Positions 53,398-62,433 of a DNA stretch of 64,000 nt are shown piece by piece. This DNA comes from Actinoplanes sandaracinus (GTDB taxonomy: Bacteria > Actinomycetota > Actinomycetes > Mycobacteriales > Micromonosporaceae), in NCBI RefSeq assembly GCF_030009775.1, contig NZ_JASCTH010000013.1, positions 184,120 to 248,119 on the forward strand. The letters run 5' to 3'. How positions within the stretch are numbered: position 1 is the first letter of the stretch; every line of letters starts with the position of its first letter. The translations under genes and the position numbers were made by a program. Under the pieces are notes generated by a model that searched no databases, was not told the origin of the DNA, and was given only the letters and a program-made list of their open reading frames with translations.

Positions 53398-54201
53398 TCA
53401 GGCTTGCGGGGCGGGCTCGGCGGCGTCGACCTGGATGGCCCCGGGGTCCTGCGGGCCGGGGCCGGCGGCGGCCTGGCCCGCGGCGATCGCGGCGCCGATG
53501 ATGCCGGCGTTGTTCAGCAGGGTGGCCGGAACGATCGGGGTGCGGATGTCGAGCAGCGGGAAGAACTTCTCCGACTTCTTGCTGACGCCGCCGCCGACGA
53601 TGAACAGGCGCGGGGAGAGCAGCATCTCGACATGGCGCAGGTAACGCTCGACGCGGGCCGCCCACTGCTCCCAGCTCAGGTCCTCCACCTCGCGGGCGCG
53701 GTCGGCGGCGAGCAGTTCGGCGTCGGCTCCACCGAGCTCCAGGTGACCGAACTCGGTGTTCGGGATCAGGACGCCGTCGAGGAAGAGGGCGCTGCCGATG
53801 CCGGTGCCGAAGGTCAACATCATGATCAGGCCGGACTGGTCGCGGCCCGCCCCGAACGCCACTTCGGCCACACCGGCCGCGTCGGCGTCGTTGAGCACCG
53901 TCACGGGCTTGCCGAGCCGCTCGGTGAACAGCTGCGCCGCGGGCGCGTCGACCCAGGACTTGTCGACGTTGGCCGCGCTGCGGGTCACACCGTCGACGAC
54001 CACGCCCGGGAACGTCACGCCGATGCTGCCGAAACCGTCGAACTGGGCCGCCACCTCGGCGACCGCCTCGATCACGCTGTCCACGTCGGCGGGCTGGGGG
54101 GTGGGCACACGGACCCGCTCGGCGAGCAGCTCGCCGCGCGCCGGGTCGACCGGCGCCCCTTTCACGCCGGAGCCGCCGATGTCGATGCCGAGGATGGTCA
54201 T
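53398..54201 (-). CDS. ppgK: Polyphosphate glucokinase
   Basis: A 267-residue ROK-family kinase that phosphorylates glucose using polyphosphate (and ATP). The phosphate loop ILGIDIGGSGVKGAPVD, the actinobacterial PPGK signature LTFGTGIGSALFLDG and the catalytic-base region VLNDADAAGVAE are present, with FGHLELGG downstream. It supplies glucose-6-phosphate and fits with the glycogen operon nearby. It is cotranscribed with the PPOX-type gene. Confidence 0.94.
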   Translation of the reverse strand: MTILGIDIGGSGVKGAPVDPARGELLAERVRVPTPQPADVDSVIEAVAEVAAQFDGFGSIGVTFPGVVVDGVTRSAANVDKSWVDAPAAQLFTERLGKPVTVLNDADAAGVAEVAFGAGRDQSGLIMMLTFGTGIGSALFLDGVLIPNTEFGHLELGGADAELLAADRAREVEDLSWEQWAARVERYLRHVEMLLSPRLFIVGGGVSKKSEKFFPLLDIRTPIVPATLLNNAGIIGAAIAAGQAAAGPGPQDPGAIQVDAAEPAPQA

Positions 54202-54450
54202 CCGTCTTCCCGTTCTTCAGGTTGTCCTACGCCGTTGCTGTCTACCACGTGAGTGCGACCTTAAATCTCGCGCTCTGGAGGACCTCACCGGCCGGACACC
54301 ATAGGATGAATTCGCTCCGTGGTTCCCGTATTCACGCAATGTCACTCATACTTTCGGCTAGGCATCGCTAGGCTTCACGGCTAGCGTTGCACTTCAGAAC
54401 GGTCGCCGCGTGCGGGCACGGCTCTCTGCCCGTCTGATGGAGGACCACTC

Positions 54451-55278
54451 ATGACCCTGCTGGAAAAATCGCCCGTCGAGACAGCACCCGCTGTGACACC
54501 ACCCGTGGTCACGCCGCATCACCCCGCGCACTCGGTGCCCGGGTCGACCGCGTCGGACCTCCTCGCCGCCATGGCGTCGGCTCCACCGGGCCGGCAACGG
54601 TCCCGCTTGCGGGACCGGGCGATCGAGGCGTGGCTGCCTCTCGCCCGCCACCTCGCCCACCGCTACTCGGGCCGTGGCGAGCCCACCGACGACCTCGTCC
54701 AGACCGCCACCGTCGGCCTCATCAAGGCCGTCGACAAATTCGACCCCGAGCGCGGCGTCGACTTCGCCGGCTACGCCATCCCGACCATCATCGGCGAGAT
54801 CAAGCGGCACTTCCGCGACCGCACCTGGTCGGTCCGCGTGCCGCGCCGCCTTCAGGAGCTGCGTCTCGCCATCACCGAGGCCAACTCGACCCTGACCCAC
54901 AGCCTCGGCCGTTCGCCGACGGTTCCCGACATCGCCGTCCACCTCGGCATCAGCGAGGAGGACGTCCTCGAGGGGCTGGAAGGCGCCCGCGCCTACAACG
55001 CCACCTCGCTGTCCACCCCGATCAGCGCCGACGGCACCACCGAACTGGGGGACACCCTCGGCGGGGAGGACCACGAGTACGAGATCGCCGAGACGCGGGT
55101 CGCGCTCGGGCCGGCGCTGGCCACCCTCGACGAGCGGGAGCAGCGGATTCTCACGCTGCGGTTCTACGGCAACCTGACCCAGTCGCAGATCGCCGACCAG
55201 ATCGGCATCTCCCAGATGCACGTGTCCCGCCTGCTCACCAAGGCCCTCGGAAAGCTGCGGCGCCAGCTCGCCGACTGA
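54451..55278 (+). CDS. SigB/SigF-family RNA polymerase sigma factor
   Basis: A 275-residue group 3 sigma factor. Region 2 is clear (LPLARHLAHRYSGRGEPTDDLVQTATVGLIKAVDKFDPERGVDF), region 3 follows (RSPTVPDIAVHLGI) and region 4 is a helix-turn-helix (TQSQIADQIGISQMHVSRLL). The N-terminal 30 residues are Pro/Thr-rich and unusual. This type is normally held by an anti-sigma factor, but neither anti-sigma nor antagonist gene is adjacent. It probably controls stress or development; the convergent YflT-like stress gene is a candidate target (inference). Confidence 0.92.
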   Translation: MTLLEKSPVETAPAVTPPVVTPHHPAHSVPGSTASDLLAAMASAPPGRQRSRLRDRAIEAWLPLARHLAHRYSGRGEPTDDLVQTATVGLIKAVDKFDPERGVDFAGYAIPTIIGEIKRHFRDRTWSVRVPRRLQELRLAITEANSTLTHSLGRSPTVPDIAVHLGISEEDVLEGLEGARAYNATSLSTPISADGTTELGDTLGGEDHEYEIAETRVALGPALATLDEREQRILTLRFYGNLTQSQIADQIGISQMHVSRLLTKALGKLRRQLAD

Positions 55279-55332
55279 AACGGCGTGGCAAGCGACCGGG
55301 ACGGTGTGCGAAACGACGCAAACGGCATGAGG

Positions 55333-55365
55333 GAACCCCGCGGACCGGCCTGGTCCACGGGGTTC
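55333..55365. terminator. Hairpin terminator after sigma factor gene
   Basis: An inverted repeat with a stem of 8 and 5 base pairs split by one mismatch (55333-55346 with 55352-55365) and a 5-base loop, between the sigma factor and the convergent stress protein. Confidence 0.75.
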
Positions 55366-55370
55366 TCGCG

Positions 55371-55985
55371 TCACTGGGCGCCGCTGGCCTGCCAATTCAG
55401 GCTGATGAGCAGCGTGCGGGCCTCGTCGGCGACCTCGGTGTCGGCGTGGACCTCGTAGGTCGCGGCCTGCAGCGAACTGCGGGAGGTGAAGTCGCGGCGC
55501 CCGCCGGTGGCGGCGTGGGCGATGGCGCCGAAGATCGCGCCCCAGATCGCGCCGATGATCACCGTGGTGAGGAGCACGGCGATCCAGCTGGAGTCGCTGA
55601 AGATGCCGAAGAAGAGGCCGATCAGCAGACCGAACCAGGCGCCGCTGGCCGCGCCCGCGAGGGCCGCCCGGGCGGTGGTGAGCCGGCCGAGGACGTTCTC
55701 CACGAGGCGCAGGTCGGTGCCGACGATCGAGGTCCGCTGGACCGGGAACCTGTTGTCGGAGAGGTGGTCGACGGCCTGCTGGGCCAGGGCGTAGTCGGGG
55801 TACGTGCCGACCACGACGGTCGGGCCGCTCCCCATGCCGGTGCCGGTGGTCTGGGCGGGCAGTGCGGGAACCGCTCCGGCGGGCCCGGGCGGAACCGCGG
55901 CGCCGGCCGGGTCTCGGGTGGGCGGGACGTTCGCCGCCTGCTCCCGGGTGGGCGGGAACGAGGTGTCGCCGGTGGGGTTGGTCAT
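55371..55985 (-). CDS. General stress protein 17M-like (YflT) membrane protein
   Basis: A 204-residue protein. After a Pro/Ala-rich N-terminus (1-50) comes the YflT/general-stress domain (VVVGTYPDYALAQQAVDHLSDN, VQRTSIVGTDLRLVENVLGRLT) interrupted by a Gly-zipper helical hairpin (SGAWFGLLIGLFFGIF, VIIGAIWGAIFGAIA) that may insert into the membrane. A C-terminal strand pair completes the domain. The ATG overlaps the stop of the upstream PAP2 gene, so the two are coupled. Confidence 0.85.
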   Translation of the reverse strand: MTNPTGDTSFPPTREQAANVPPTRDPAGAAVPPGPAGAVPALPAQTTGTGMGSGPTVVVGTYPDYALAQQAVDHLSDNRFPVQRTSIVGTDLRLVENVLGRLTTARAALAGAASGAWFGLLIGLFFGIFSDSSWIAVLLTTVIIGAIWGAIFGAIAHAATGGRRDFTSRSSLQAATYEVHADTEVADEARTLLISLNWQASGAQ

Positions 55986-56893
55986 GCGGACTCTCCCTGA
56001 GGGGTGCGGGCGGAGGCGGAGGGTTCGCCGGCGGTCAGGCGGACCCAGGCGATGAAGGAGACGGCGACGGCGGCGACGATGCCGGCCACGCCGGTGAGGA
56101 AGGCGAAGCGGCCGGAGACCAGATCCGGCAGGGGCCGTTCGGACAGCGCGACCGCGCCCATGCCGAACAGGGCGGTCGCGGCGGCCAGCGCGGCGGTCAC
56201 CCCCAGGACCACCATGACCAGGCGGTTGGGCAGGTGGATGGGGCGGGACGGGCCGGTGCGGCGCAGGCGCACCCCGAAGACCGCCAGCGAGCCGCAGGCC
56301 AGAACGATGAGCAGGGCGGCGATGACGTCGCTGGGGCGGTGCCACTCGGCCCAGACGGTGGCCACCGAGACGACCGTCACGTAACCGGCCCCGGCCAGGC
56401 CGACGGTGCCCCGGAGCGCCCGCGGGAGGACCAGGACCAGCACGAACGCGGCGGTGGCGGCGGCGGTCGCGTGTCCGCTGGGCCACGAGTTGGGCGCCGG
56501 GAAGCCGTCCAGGTCGGGGCGACCCAGGTGGGCCTTGAGCTGCTGGGTGACGAGATTCGCGCTCACCACCACGAAACCGGCCGCGACGGCGAGGTCGAGG
56601 CGGCGGCGCACCACACCGAAGATCGCGGCGAACACGCAGACGATCGCGAGCGCGGCGAAGCGGGTGGCGTCGAGGGTACGGGTGAGCACCGCGCTGACCC
56701 GCGGATGGTCGAAGTCGCCACCGCGCAGCGCCTCGGTGTCCACCGACTGGCCCAGGGCCGTGCCGACGAACAGCCGGTGCACGGCGAACGTGCCGGCCAC
56801 GGCGAGGGCCGCGAGCAACAGCGGGGTGATGGTGTGCCACACGCTGCCCGCCGGCGTGCGGGTGGTGACCGTGCGGGACTCGACAGCGGTCAT
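55982..56893 (-). CDS. PAP2-superfamily membrane phosphatase
   Basis: A 303-residue multi-helix protein with the acid-phosphatase motifs in order: KAHLGRPDLDG (motif 1), PSGHATAAA (motif 2) and VWAEWHRPSDV (motif 3). It probably removes phosphate from lipid phosphates or undecaprenyl pyrophosphate at the outer face. About six helices carry the active site between them. The ATG at 56893 follows AGGAGAGG. It is the first gene of a two-gene operon with the stress protein. Confidence 0.88.
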   Translation of the reverse strand: MTAVESRTVTTRTPAGSVWHTITPLLLAALAVAGTFAVHRLFVGTALGQSVDTEALRGGDFDHPRVSAVLTRTLDATRFAALAIVCVFAAIFGVVRRRLDLAVAAGFVVVSANLVTQQLKAHLGRPDLDGFPAPNSWPSGHATAAATAAFVLVLVLPRALRGTVGLAGAGYVTVVSVATVWAEWHRPSDVIAALLIVLACGSLAVFGVRLRRTGPSRPIHLPNRLVMVVLGVTAALAAATALFGMGAVALSERPLPDLVSGRFAFLTGVAGIVAAVAVSFIAWVRLTAGEPSASARTPQGESA

Positions 56894-57068
56894 CGGGAAC
56901 CTCTCCTGGACTGACGATGCGGACACGCTTTCCCCAATCCGCACGATTTCCAAGCACGGCAACGCGGGCGCACCCGTTCGAGGCCCGGAGGTGCAACGCG
57001 CGGGATGGATCTTCGTAACCGACGACGACGGGAATGTCCGTCTTTGCCGGTATGAAGGGGACTCGTTC

Positions 57069-58238
57069 ATGAGCCACACCACCCGACGACTGCTCACCGG
57101 CGCTGTGCTGGTGCTTGCCGCCGGGGCCGGGGCGGTGGCCGCCCCCGTCGCCGCTGCGGCGGCCGGATCCACGGCCACCGTCGACGTGAACAGCGAGCTG
57201 AAGGCGCGGTCGGCGCCCCGCCTGACGGCGAGCGTGGTGGGTACGCTCACCGACGGCCAGAAGATCGCCGTCGACTGCGCGGTGACCGGTCAGGGCGTCC
57301 GCGGAAAGGTCCGCACCACCACGCAGTGGGACCGCCTGGTCGATGGCCGCTACGTCTCGCACGCCTATGTCCGGACCGCGGCCGTCATCCGGCCCTGCGG
57401 CACGCAGGCCGGCGCGACGGCCGCGGTGACCGGCAAGGTGCGCACGGGCGACGGCCCGGTCAATGTGCGCAGCGGCCCGTCCTCGGCGCACGCCGTGGTG
57501 CGCAAGGCCACCGACGGCGCCGCGGTGAAGATCGCCTGTGCTGTGCCGGGCGCCAAGGTCAAGGGGACCGTGCGAACCAGCACCCAGTGGGACCGGCTGA
57601 CCGACGGGCGTTACATCTCGCACGCCTACGTGATCTCCGGCGCCGTCAAGGCGTGCCCGCCCAGCGCGCCCGCGCCCACGGCACCCGCGCCCGCGCCCAC
57701 GGCACCCGCGCCCGCGCCCACGGCACCCGCGCCCGCGCCCACGGCACCCGCGCCGGTGCTGACCCCGGACCAGTTCATCGCCGCCGCGGTGCCCGGCGCT
57801 CAGAAGGGCTGGCGGCAGTATGGTGTCCCGGCGTCGGTGACCATCGCCCAGGCGATCCTGGAGTCGGGCTGGGGCCGCAGCGGCCTCTCCTCGGTGGACC
57901 GCAACTACTTCGGCATCAAGTGCCAGAACGGCTACTACGGCACGCACGCCAACGGCTGCCACGTCTACACGACGACCGAGTGCGACAAGGCCGGCAAGTG
58001 CTTTCAGATCCGGGACGCGTTCCGGACGTACGCGTCGATGGCCCGCTCGTTCGCCGACCACGGTCACTTCCTGAAGACCAACAAGCGGTACGCCCCGGCG
58101 TTCGCCCACACCAGGGACGCGGACAAGTTCATCGAGCAGGTGTGGAAGGCCGGGTACGCCACCGACCCGAAGTACGTGGCCAAGGTGACCGGCATCATGA
58201 CCAACTGCGATTTGTACCGGTACGACACCTGGAAGTAA
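57069..58238 (+). CDS. Secreted N-acetylglucosaminidase with SH3 repeats
   Basis: A 389-residue exported cell-wall hydrolase. The signal peptide covers 1-33; two SH3-like repeats (about 36-110 and 118-195) share TQWDRL.DGRY.SHAYV; an Ala/Pro linker of four TAPAPAP units (about 199-232) leads to a FlgJ/LytG-type glucosaminidase domain (about 235-389). The domain shows PASVTIAQAILESGWGRSGL with the catalytic Glu and NYFGIKC. It should cleave peptidoglycan glycan strands. The ATG at 57069 follows AAGGGGACT. Confidence 0.92.
   Translation: MSHTTRRLLTGAVLVLAAGAGAVAAPVAAAAAGSTATVDVNSELKARSAPRLTASVVGTLTDGQKIAVDCAVTGQGVRGKVRTTTQWDRLVDGRYVSHAYVRTAAVIRPCGTQAGATAAVTGKVRTGDGPVNVRSGPSSAHAVVRKATDGAAVKIACAVPGAKVKGTVRTSTQWDRLTDGRYISHAYVISGAVKACPPSAPAPTAPAPAPTAPAPAPTAPAPAPTAPAPVLTPDQFIAAAVPGAQKGWRQYGVPASVTIAQAILESGWGRSGLSSVDRNYFGIKCQNGYYGTHANGCHVYTTTECDKAGKCFQIRDAFRTYASMARSFADHGHFLKTNKRYAPAFAHTRDADKFIEQVWKAGYATDPKYVAKVTGIMTNCDLYRYDTWK
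57672..57757 (+). repeat. 21-bp in-frame repeats (Ala-Pro-Thr linker)
   Basis: Four near-identical 21-bp units encode PAPAPTA blocks joining the SH3 pair to the catalytic domain of the glucosaminidase. The near-perfect copies are prone to slippage, so linker length may vary between strains. Confidence 0.8.
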
Positions 58239-58257
58239 TACGCGGCTTACGCTCCTT

Positions 58258-60606
58258 ATGGTGGAGCGACGGAGGAACGGAGCGCGGCGGGCCACCGGCC
58301 CGCTGCTCTCCGTCTCCGTGCTTCTGGTGGGCCTGGTCGCCACCGTCCTGACGGCCACCGCGCTGCTCTCCGCTCAGCGTGACACCGCGCGCCGGGTCAT
58401 GGACAAGCGTCACGAGACGGCCCGGGAGGCGATCCGCGCCGAGACCGAGCGATACCACCGCCTGGTCGAGACCCTGGCCGCCGGCATCGCCAACGACGCC
58501 GAGCTCACCTGGGAGGACTTCGACGGCGCGACCAGCCCGCTGGTGGACGCGAAGCTGATCGGGGCGGCCCCGCTCGCGTTCGTGGTGCCCGTCCGTACCG
58601 AGGATCTCGCCGCCGCCCAGCGGCTGTGGCGCGAGCGCGGCGCCCTGGGCGTGACCTTCCGCCCCGACCCGAACCTCGACGAGCACTACTTCTCGGTGTT
58701 CGTCCGCCTGCTCGACGAGGCGGAGCAGGGAGTGCGCTCCGGCTCCGACGTCGCCGCCGAAGAACCGCTGGCGACCACCCTGGCCACCGCGCGCGACACC
58801 CACCAGGCCACCGTGTCGGACGCGTACGTGCTGATGCGCGACCGCCAGAAGCCGGCCGCCGAGCAGCAGCAGTCGTTCGTCTTCGCCGCGCCGGTCTGGA
58901 CCCGGGAGAACATGTCCGAGTTCCGCGGCTGGGTGGTCTCCGGCCTGCGCGGCCGCACCTTCCTCCAGGACATCCTCGGCAAGGCCGGCGAGGGCCAGAT
59001 CTCCGGCGACCTGGTGTCGGTCAACAGTGACGGCATCCGGGCGACGGTCGCCAGTTGGGCGGGGCCGGGCGAGGCGGACCTGCATCGCTCGGATCCGATC
59101 CAGGTCGCCGACCGCGAGTGGATCCTGGAGACCCACGGCGACTCCCGGCATCTGGCCGGCACCGGTTGGTACCTGCCGGTGATCGCGCTGGCCGGAGGCC
59201 TCGTCCTGACGGCGTTGCTGGCCTGGCTGGTGCACGTGCTGGCGACCAGCCGGGCCCGCGCCCACGCTCGGGTCGAGCAGGCCACCGCCGAACTGCGCGA
59301 GGCCGAGGCGGAGAGCCGCCGCCAGGCCGATCTGCTGGGCGCGATCATGACGACCATCAGCGACGGGGTCAGCGTCGTCGACTCGCGCGGCTCGGTCCTG
59401 CTGGAGAACCCGGCGGCGAAACGGCTGCTCGGCCTCAACGAGGTCCCGAACGCCCCGGAGGACTGGCAGCAGCATTTCGGCGTGTACCGGCCCGACGGCC
59501 GGACGCCGCTGCCGCTGGAGGAGATGCCCCTCATCCGGGCGTTGAACGGCGAGTCGACCGACGGCGTCGAGGTGGTCATCCGCAACGCCGGCCAGCCCAA
59601 GGGCGTGCTGCTCAGCATCGACGGGCGGCCGCTCGACCCGAGCGCCGGCGAGCACGGCGCGGTAGCCGTGTGCCGGGACATCACCGAGCTGCGCCGCTAC
59701 GAGACCGACCTCTCGATCTTCGCCGGTGTGGTGGCCCACGACCTGAAAGCGCCGCTGGCGTCCGTCCGCGGGCACGCCGAGCTGGTGATGGAGGACCTGC
59801 CGGAGACCGCGCCCGAGATGGCCGACGCCCGCGACGGGCTGCGCCGCATCGTGCGTGCCGTGGACCGGATGGACATGCTGATCGAGACGATGCTGGCGTA
59901 CACCACCGCTCGGCACGCCCCGCTGCGCGCCGTCACCGTCCACCCGGCGCCGCTGGTCCGGGAGATCATCGAGGACCGGATCGCCGGGCTGGGCGCGGAC
60001 GGGCCGGCGCCCGAGTGGTCGATCGAACCGCTGCCGCCGGTCCGGGCCGACCCGGCCATGCTGCGGCACGTCCTGGACAACCTGATCGGCAACGCCCTCA
60101 AATACGTCCGTCCCGGTGCGACGCCACGCGTCGAGGTGGTCGCCGGGCCCGCCGGTCCCGGGCAGGTGCGGATCGAGGTCGCCGACGGGGGCATCGGCAT
60201 CCCCGACGCGGACAAGCCACACGTCTTCGAGTCGTTCCACCGCACCGAGGCGGCCGCCGGCTACGCCGGCACCGGTCTCGGCCTCACCATCTGCCAGCGC
60301 ATCGTCCAGCGGCACGGCGGCGAGATCGGCGTCGCCGACAACCCCGGCGGCGGCACGCGTTTCTGGTTCACCCTGCCGGCCGCCGCATCAGTGAAGGAAC
60401 CCGCCATGACCAGCGCCGACGGAAGTCCGGCCGAGAGCGACGACGCGGTCCGCGAGGCCTTGGAACGCGCCCTCGCCGAGCGCGCCGCGATGGTGGAGGC
60501 GGCCCGGCTGCCCGGCCTGGCGATGCCACCCGGGGCCGTGCCGGCCGTCGAGCCGGCGCCCGGCCGTCTCCGCGCGCCCGTCCCGGAGCGCCAGCACCGG
60601 GACTGA
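58258..60606 (+). CDS. CHASE-PAS sensor histidine kinase
   Basis: A 782-residue membrane kinase. Two helices (about 15-38 and 300-325) flank an extracellular domain of CHASE type. The cytosolic part has a coiled-coil, a PAS domain (about 360-480), the phosphoacceptor His494 in VVAHDLKAPLASVRGH and the ATPase boxes LDNLIGNALKYV, DGGIGIPD and GTGLGLTICQRIV. A 60-residue Ala/Glu/Pro tail follows. The gene ends 27 bases from the convergent CheY-like regulator, its probable partner (inference from position). The start may be ATG 58258 or GTG 58261. Confidence 0.92.
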   Translation: MVERRRNGARRATGPLLSVSVLLVGLVATVLTATALLSAQRDTARRVMDKRHETAREAIRAETERYHRLVETLAAGIANDAELTWEDFDGATSPLVDAKLIGAAPLAFVVPVRTEDLAAAQRLWRERGALGVTFRPDPNLDEHYFSVFVRLLDEAEQGVRSGSDVAAEEPLATTLATARDTHQATVSDAYVLMRDRQKPAAEQQQSFVFAAPVWTRENMSEFRGWVVSGLRGRTFLQDILGKAGEGQISGDLVSVNSDGIRATVASWAGPGEADLHRSDPIQVADREWILETHGDSRHLAGTGWYLPVIALAGGLVLTALLAWLVHVLATSRARAHARVEQATAELREAEAESRRQADLLGAIMTTISDGVSVVDSRGSVLLENPAAKRLLGLNEVPNAPEDWQQHFGVYRPDGRTPLPLEEMPLIRALNGESTDGVEVVIRNAGQPKGVLLSIDGRPLDPSAGEHGAVAVCRDITELRRYETDLSIFAGVVAHDLKAPLASVRGHAELVMEDLPETAPEMADARDGLRRIVRAVDRMDMLIETMLAYTTARHAPLRAVTVHPAPLVREIIEDRIAGLGADGPAPEWSIEPLPPVRADPAMLRHVLDNLIGNALKYVRPGATPRVEVVAGPAGPGQVRIEVADGGIGIPDADKPHVFESFHRTEAAAGYAGTGLGLTICQRIVQRHGGEIGVADNPGGGTRFWFTLPAAASVKEPAMTSADGSPAESDDAVREALERALAERAAMVEAARLPGLAMPPGAVPAVEPAPGRLRAPVPERQHRD

Positions 60607-60613
60607 GCGTTCA

Positions 60614-60634
60614 AGGCGTGTTTCCCGCACGCCT
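60614..60634. terminator. Short hairpin between kinase and regulator
   Basis: A 7-bp stem AGGCGTG/CACGCCT with a 7-base loop in the 27-base gap between the convergent genes. It touches the regulator stop codon. It is weak for a terminator. Confidence 0.45.
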
Positions 60635-61008
60635 CAGCCCTCGGTGGCGACCCTCGGCGGCAGCAGCTGTGCGATCAGGGCCAGCAGTTGCGCCGGCACG
60701 AACGGCTTGAGCAGGGTCGCTGAGGCGCCCGCGGCCTCGGCCTGATTGTCGCCGGGCATCAGCGAGCCGCTGGCCACCACCACCGGGATGTGCCGCAGCG
60801 AGTCGTCGGCCCGGATCGCCCGGCACAGGTCGAGGCCGGTCATGTGCGGCATGTCGACGTCGGTGACGACCAGGTCGGGCCGGTGTTCCCGGATCGCCTG
60901 GAGAGCCGCCATCCCATCGGCGGCGGCCACCACCCGGTGCCCGGCGCGTTCCAGGGAACGCTTGAGCACGTACCGGATGTCCTCGTGGTCTTCCGCAACT
61001 ACGATCAC
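60634..61008 (-). CDS. Single-domain CheY-like response regulator
   Basis: A 124-residue receiver domain without output domain. It has the acidic pair in VIVVAEDHEDIRYV, the phosphoacceptor Asp50 in LVVTDVDMPHMTGL, the Ser80 switch in VVVASG and Lys101 in LLKPF. It probably shuttles phosphate or acts by protein contact. I chose GTG at 61008, giving normal receiver length; an ATG at 61164 would add an unlikely 52-residue lead. It faces the histidine kinase gene tail to tail. Confidence 0.88.
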   Translation of the reverse strand: MIVVAEDHEDIRYVLKRSLERAGHRVVAAADGMAALQAIREHRPDLVVTDVDMPHMTGLDLCRAIRADDSLRHIPVVVASGSLMPGDNQAEAAGASATLLKPFVPAQLLALIAQLLPPRVATEG

Positions 61009-61208
61009 CGTCGGCCTCGTTTCCGCTCGCGCCCGTCCCGTCCACTGGGATACCGAGTCACCCCGCCGTGGGGAAACGGTGGCGCACTCCGCCGGATTAC
61101 CACCTCGAATGTGGACATCGACGGCGATATGGCTATTTGTGGCTTCCGCGACGCGATCGAACATCGGCCCGGTTGGATGTCAAAGGTGGCCGAAAGGTCG
61201 ATGTCTTC

Positions 61209-61228
61209 GTCTTGACCACTGTCAAGAC
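61209..61228. promoter_or_regulatory. Short inverted repeat upstream of LCP gene
   Basis: GTCTTGAC and GTCAAGAC form a perfect inverted repeat around CACT. It includes a TTGAC element that could serve as a -35 box, and lies about 50 bases before the LCP start. It may be an operator; no regulator is identified. Confidence 0.4.
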
Positions 61229-61279
61229 GACCATGAGGGTGTTGGGGTGGAATCTGGGCTGGACAGCGGCGGGACGCCG

Positions 61280-62335
61280 ATGGCGGAATCGGCGGACAAG
61301 GAGAAGACTCGCCGGAGTGGACGGTTCCGGGCGATGCCCGGCTGGAAGAAGGCCCTTCTGGTCCTCTCCGTGCTGATGCTCGTGACCGCGGGAGGTGTGA
61401 CCGGCGGCGGTTACCTCCTCTACAGCCGTTACGAGGGCAAGATCGAGCGCGCCGCCCTGCTGCCGGAGGCTCCGGCCGAGGAGATCGCGCAGACCGAGCG
61501 CAACTGGGAGTCGGGCCCCCTGAACCTGCTCCTGCTCGGCTCCGACTCGCGGGCCACCGAGTCCGGTGGGACCAGCCCGATCGGCGAGCGCTCGGACACC
61601 ATCATGCTGGTGCACATCGCGAAGACCCGGGACAAGGCCGCGATCGTGTCGATCCCGCGGGACAGTTACGTCGACGTGCCGGCGAGCGGCGCCTGGAAGG
61701 GCGGCAAGAACAAGATCAACGCGGCCTTCGCGTTCGGCGGGGCCACGCTGACCGCCAAGACGGTGCGCCAGCTCACCGGCGTCCCCCTGGACGGCGCGAT
61801 GATCGCGAACTTCGCCAGCATCCGCGACCTGGTCGGCGCGGTGGGCGGGGTCAACGTCTGCGTGCCATACGACGTGCGCTCCACCCACACCACGAGGGTC
61901 TGGGCGAAGGGCTGCCACGACCTCGACAGCGACACGGCCGAGGACTTCATGCGCCAGCGGTACGACGTGCCCGGCGGCGACTTCGGCCGGATGTACAACC
62001 AGCAGCTCGTCGTCAAGGGGATCATCGCCAAGGTGTCGACGAACGGCACGCTGACCAACCCGCTCGAACTCGACAGCCTGATCAGCATCGGAGCCGACTC
62101 GCTGACCGTCGACCAGAGCGTCGATCTGCGTGATCTCGCCTTCGCGGTCAAGGACATCAAACCCGCGGCCATCTCGTACGCGACCGTGCCCTACACCTCG
62201 GCGAGTCTGAAGACCTCGGCCGGCAGTGCGGTGAAGCTCGACGCGAAGAAGTCGGCGGAGATGTTCACGGCGCTCAAGGACGACACCATCGACCAGTGGC
62301 TCGCCGCCAACCCGCAGAAGACCCCGGGTAGCTGA
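61280..62335 (+). CDS. LytR-CpsA-Psr family cell-wall protein
   Basis: A 351-residue membrane-anchored enzyme of the LCP family, which attaches polymers such as teichoic acid or arabinogalactan-like glycans to peptidoglycan. After a basic N-terminus and one helix (about 22-45) comes the LCP domain with LNLLLLGSDSRA, GERSDTIMLVHI, VSIPRDSYVDVP and FMRQRYDVPGGDFGRMYNQQ. The Arg/Asp residues that bind pyrophosphate are in place. The start is uncertain: the ATG at 61280 has a weak ribosome site. Confidence 0.9.
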   Translation: MAESADKEKTRRSGRFRAMPGWKKALLVLSVLMLVTAGGVTGGGYLLYSRYEGKIERAALLPEAPAEEIAQTERNWESGPLNLLLLGSDSRATESGGTSPIGERSDTIMLVHIAKTRDKAAIVSIPRDSYVDVPASGAWKGGKNKINAAFAFGGATLTAKTVRQLTGVPLDGAMIANFASIRDLVGAVGGVNVCVPYDVRSTHTTRVWAKGCHDLDSDTAEDFMRQRYDVPGGDFGRMYNQQLVVKGIIAKVSTNGTLTNPLELDSLISIGADSLTVDQSVDLRDLAFAVKDIKPAAISYATVPYTSASLKTSAGSAVKLDAKKSAEMFTALKDDTIDQWLAANPQKTPGS

Positions 62336-62433
62336 CCCGCGGGCGCCCCGCCGGCGCGGCGGGGGCACCACATCCGGGGGCGGTGTTAATCACCAGGCTT
62401 TTCCGGCCGGTTGCGCCTATTCTTGCTCCCGCC

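Noticed and set aside
57365..57583. Minus-strand frame inside the glucosaminidase gene
   Set aside because: Antisense shadow of a confidently assigned gene.
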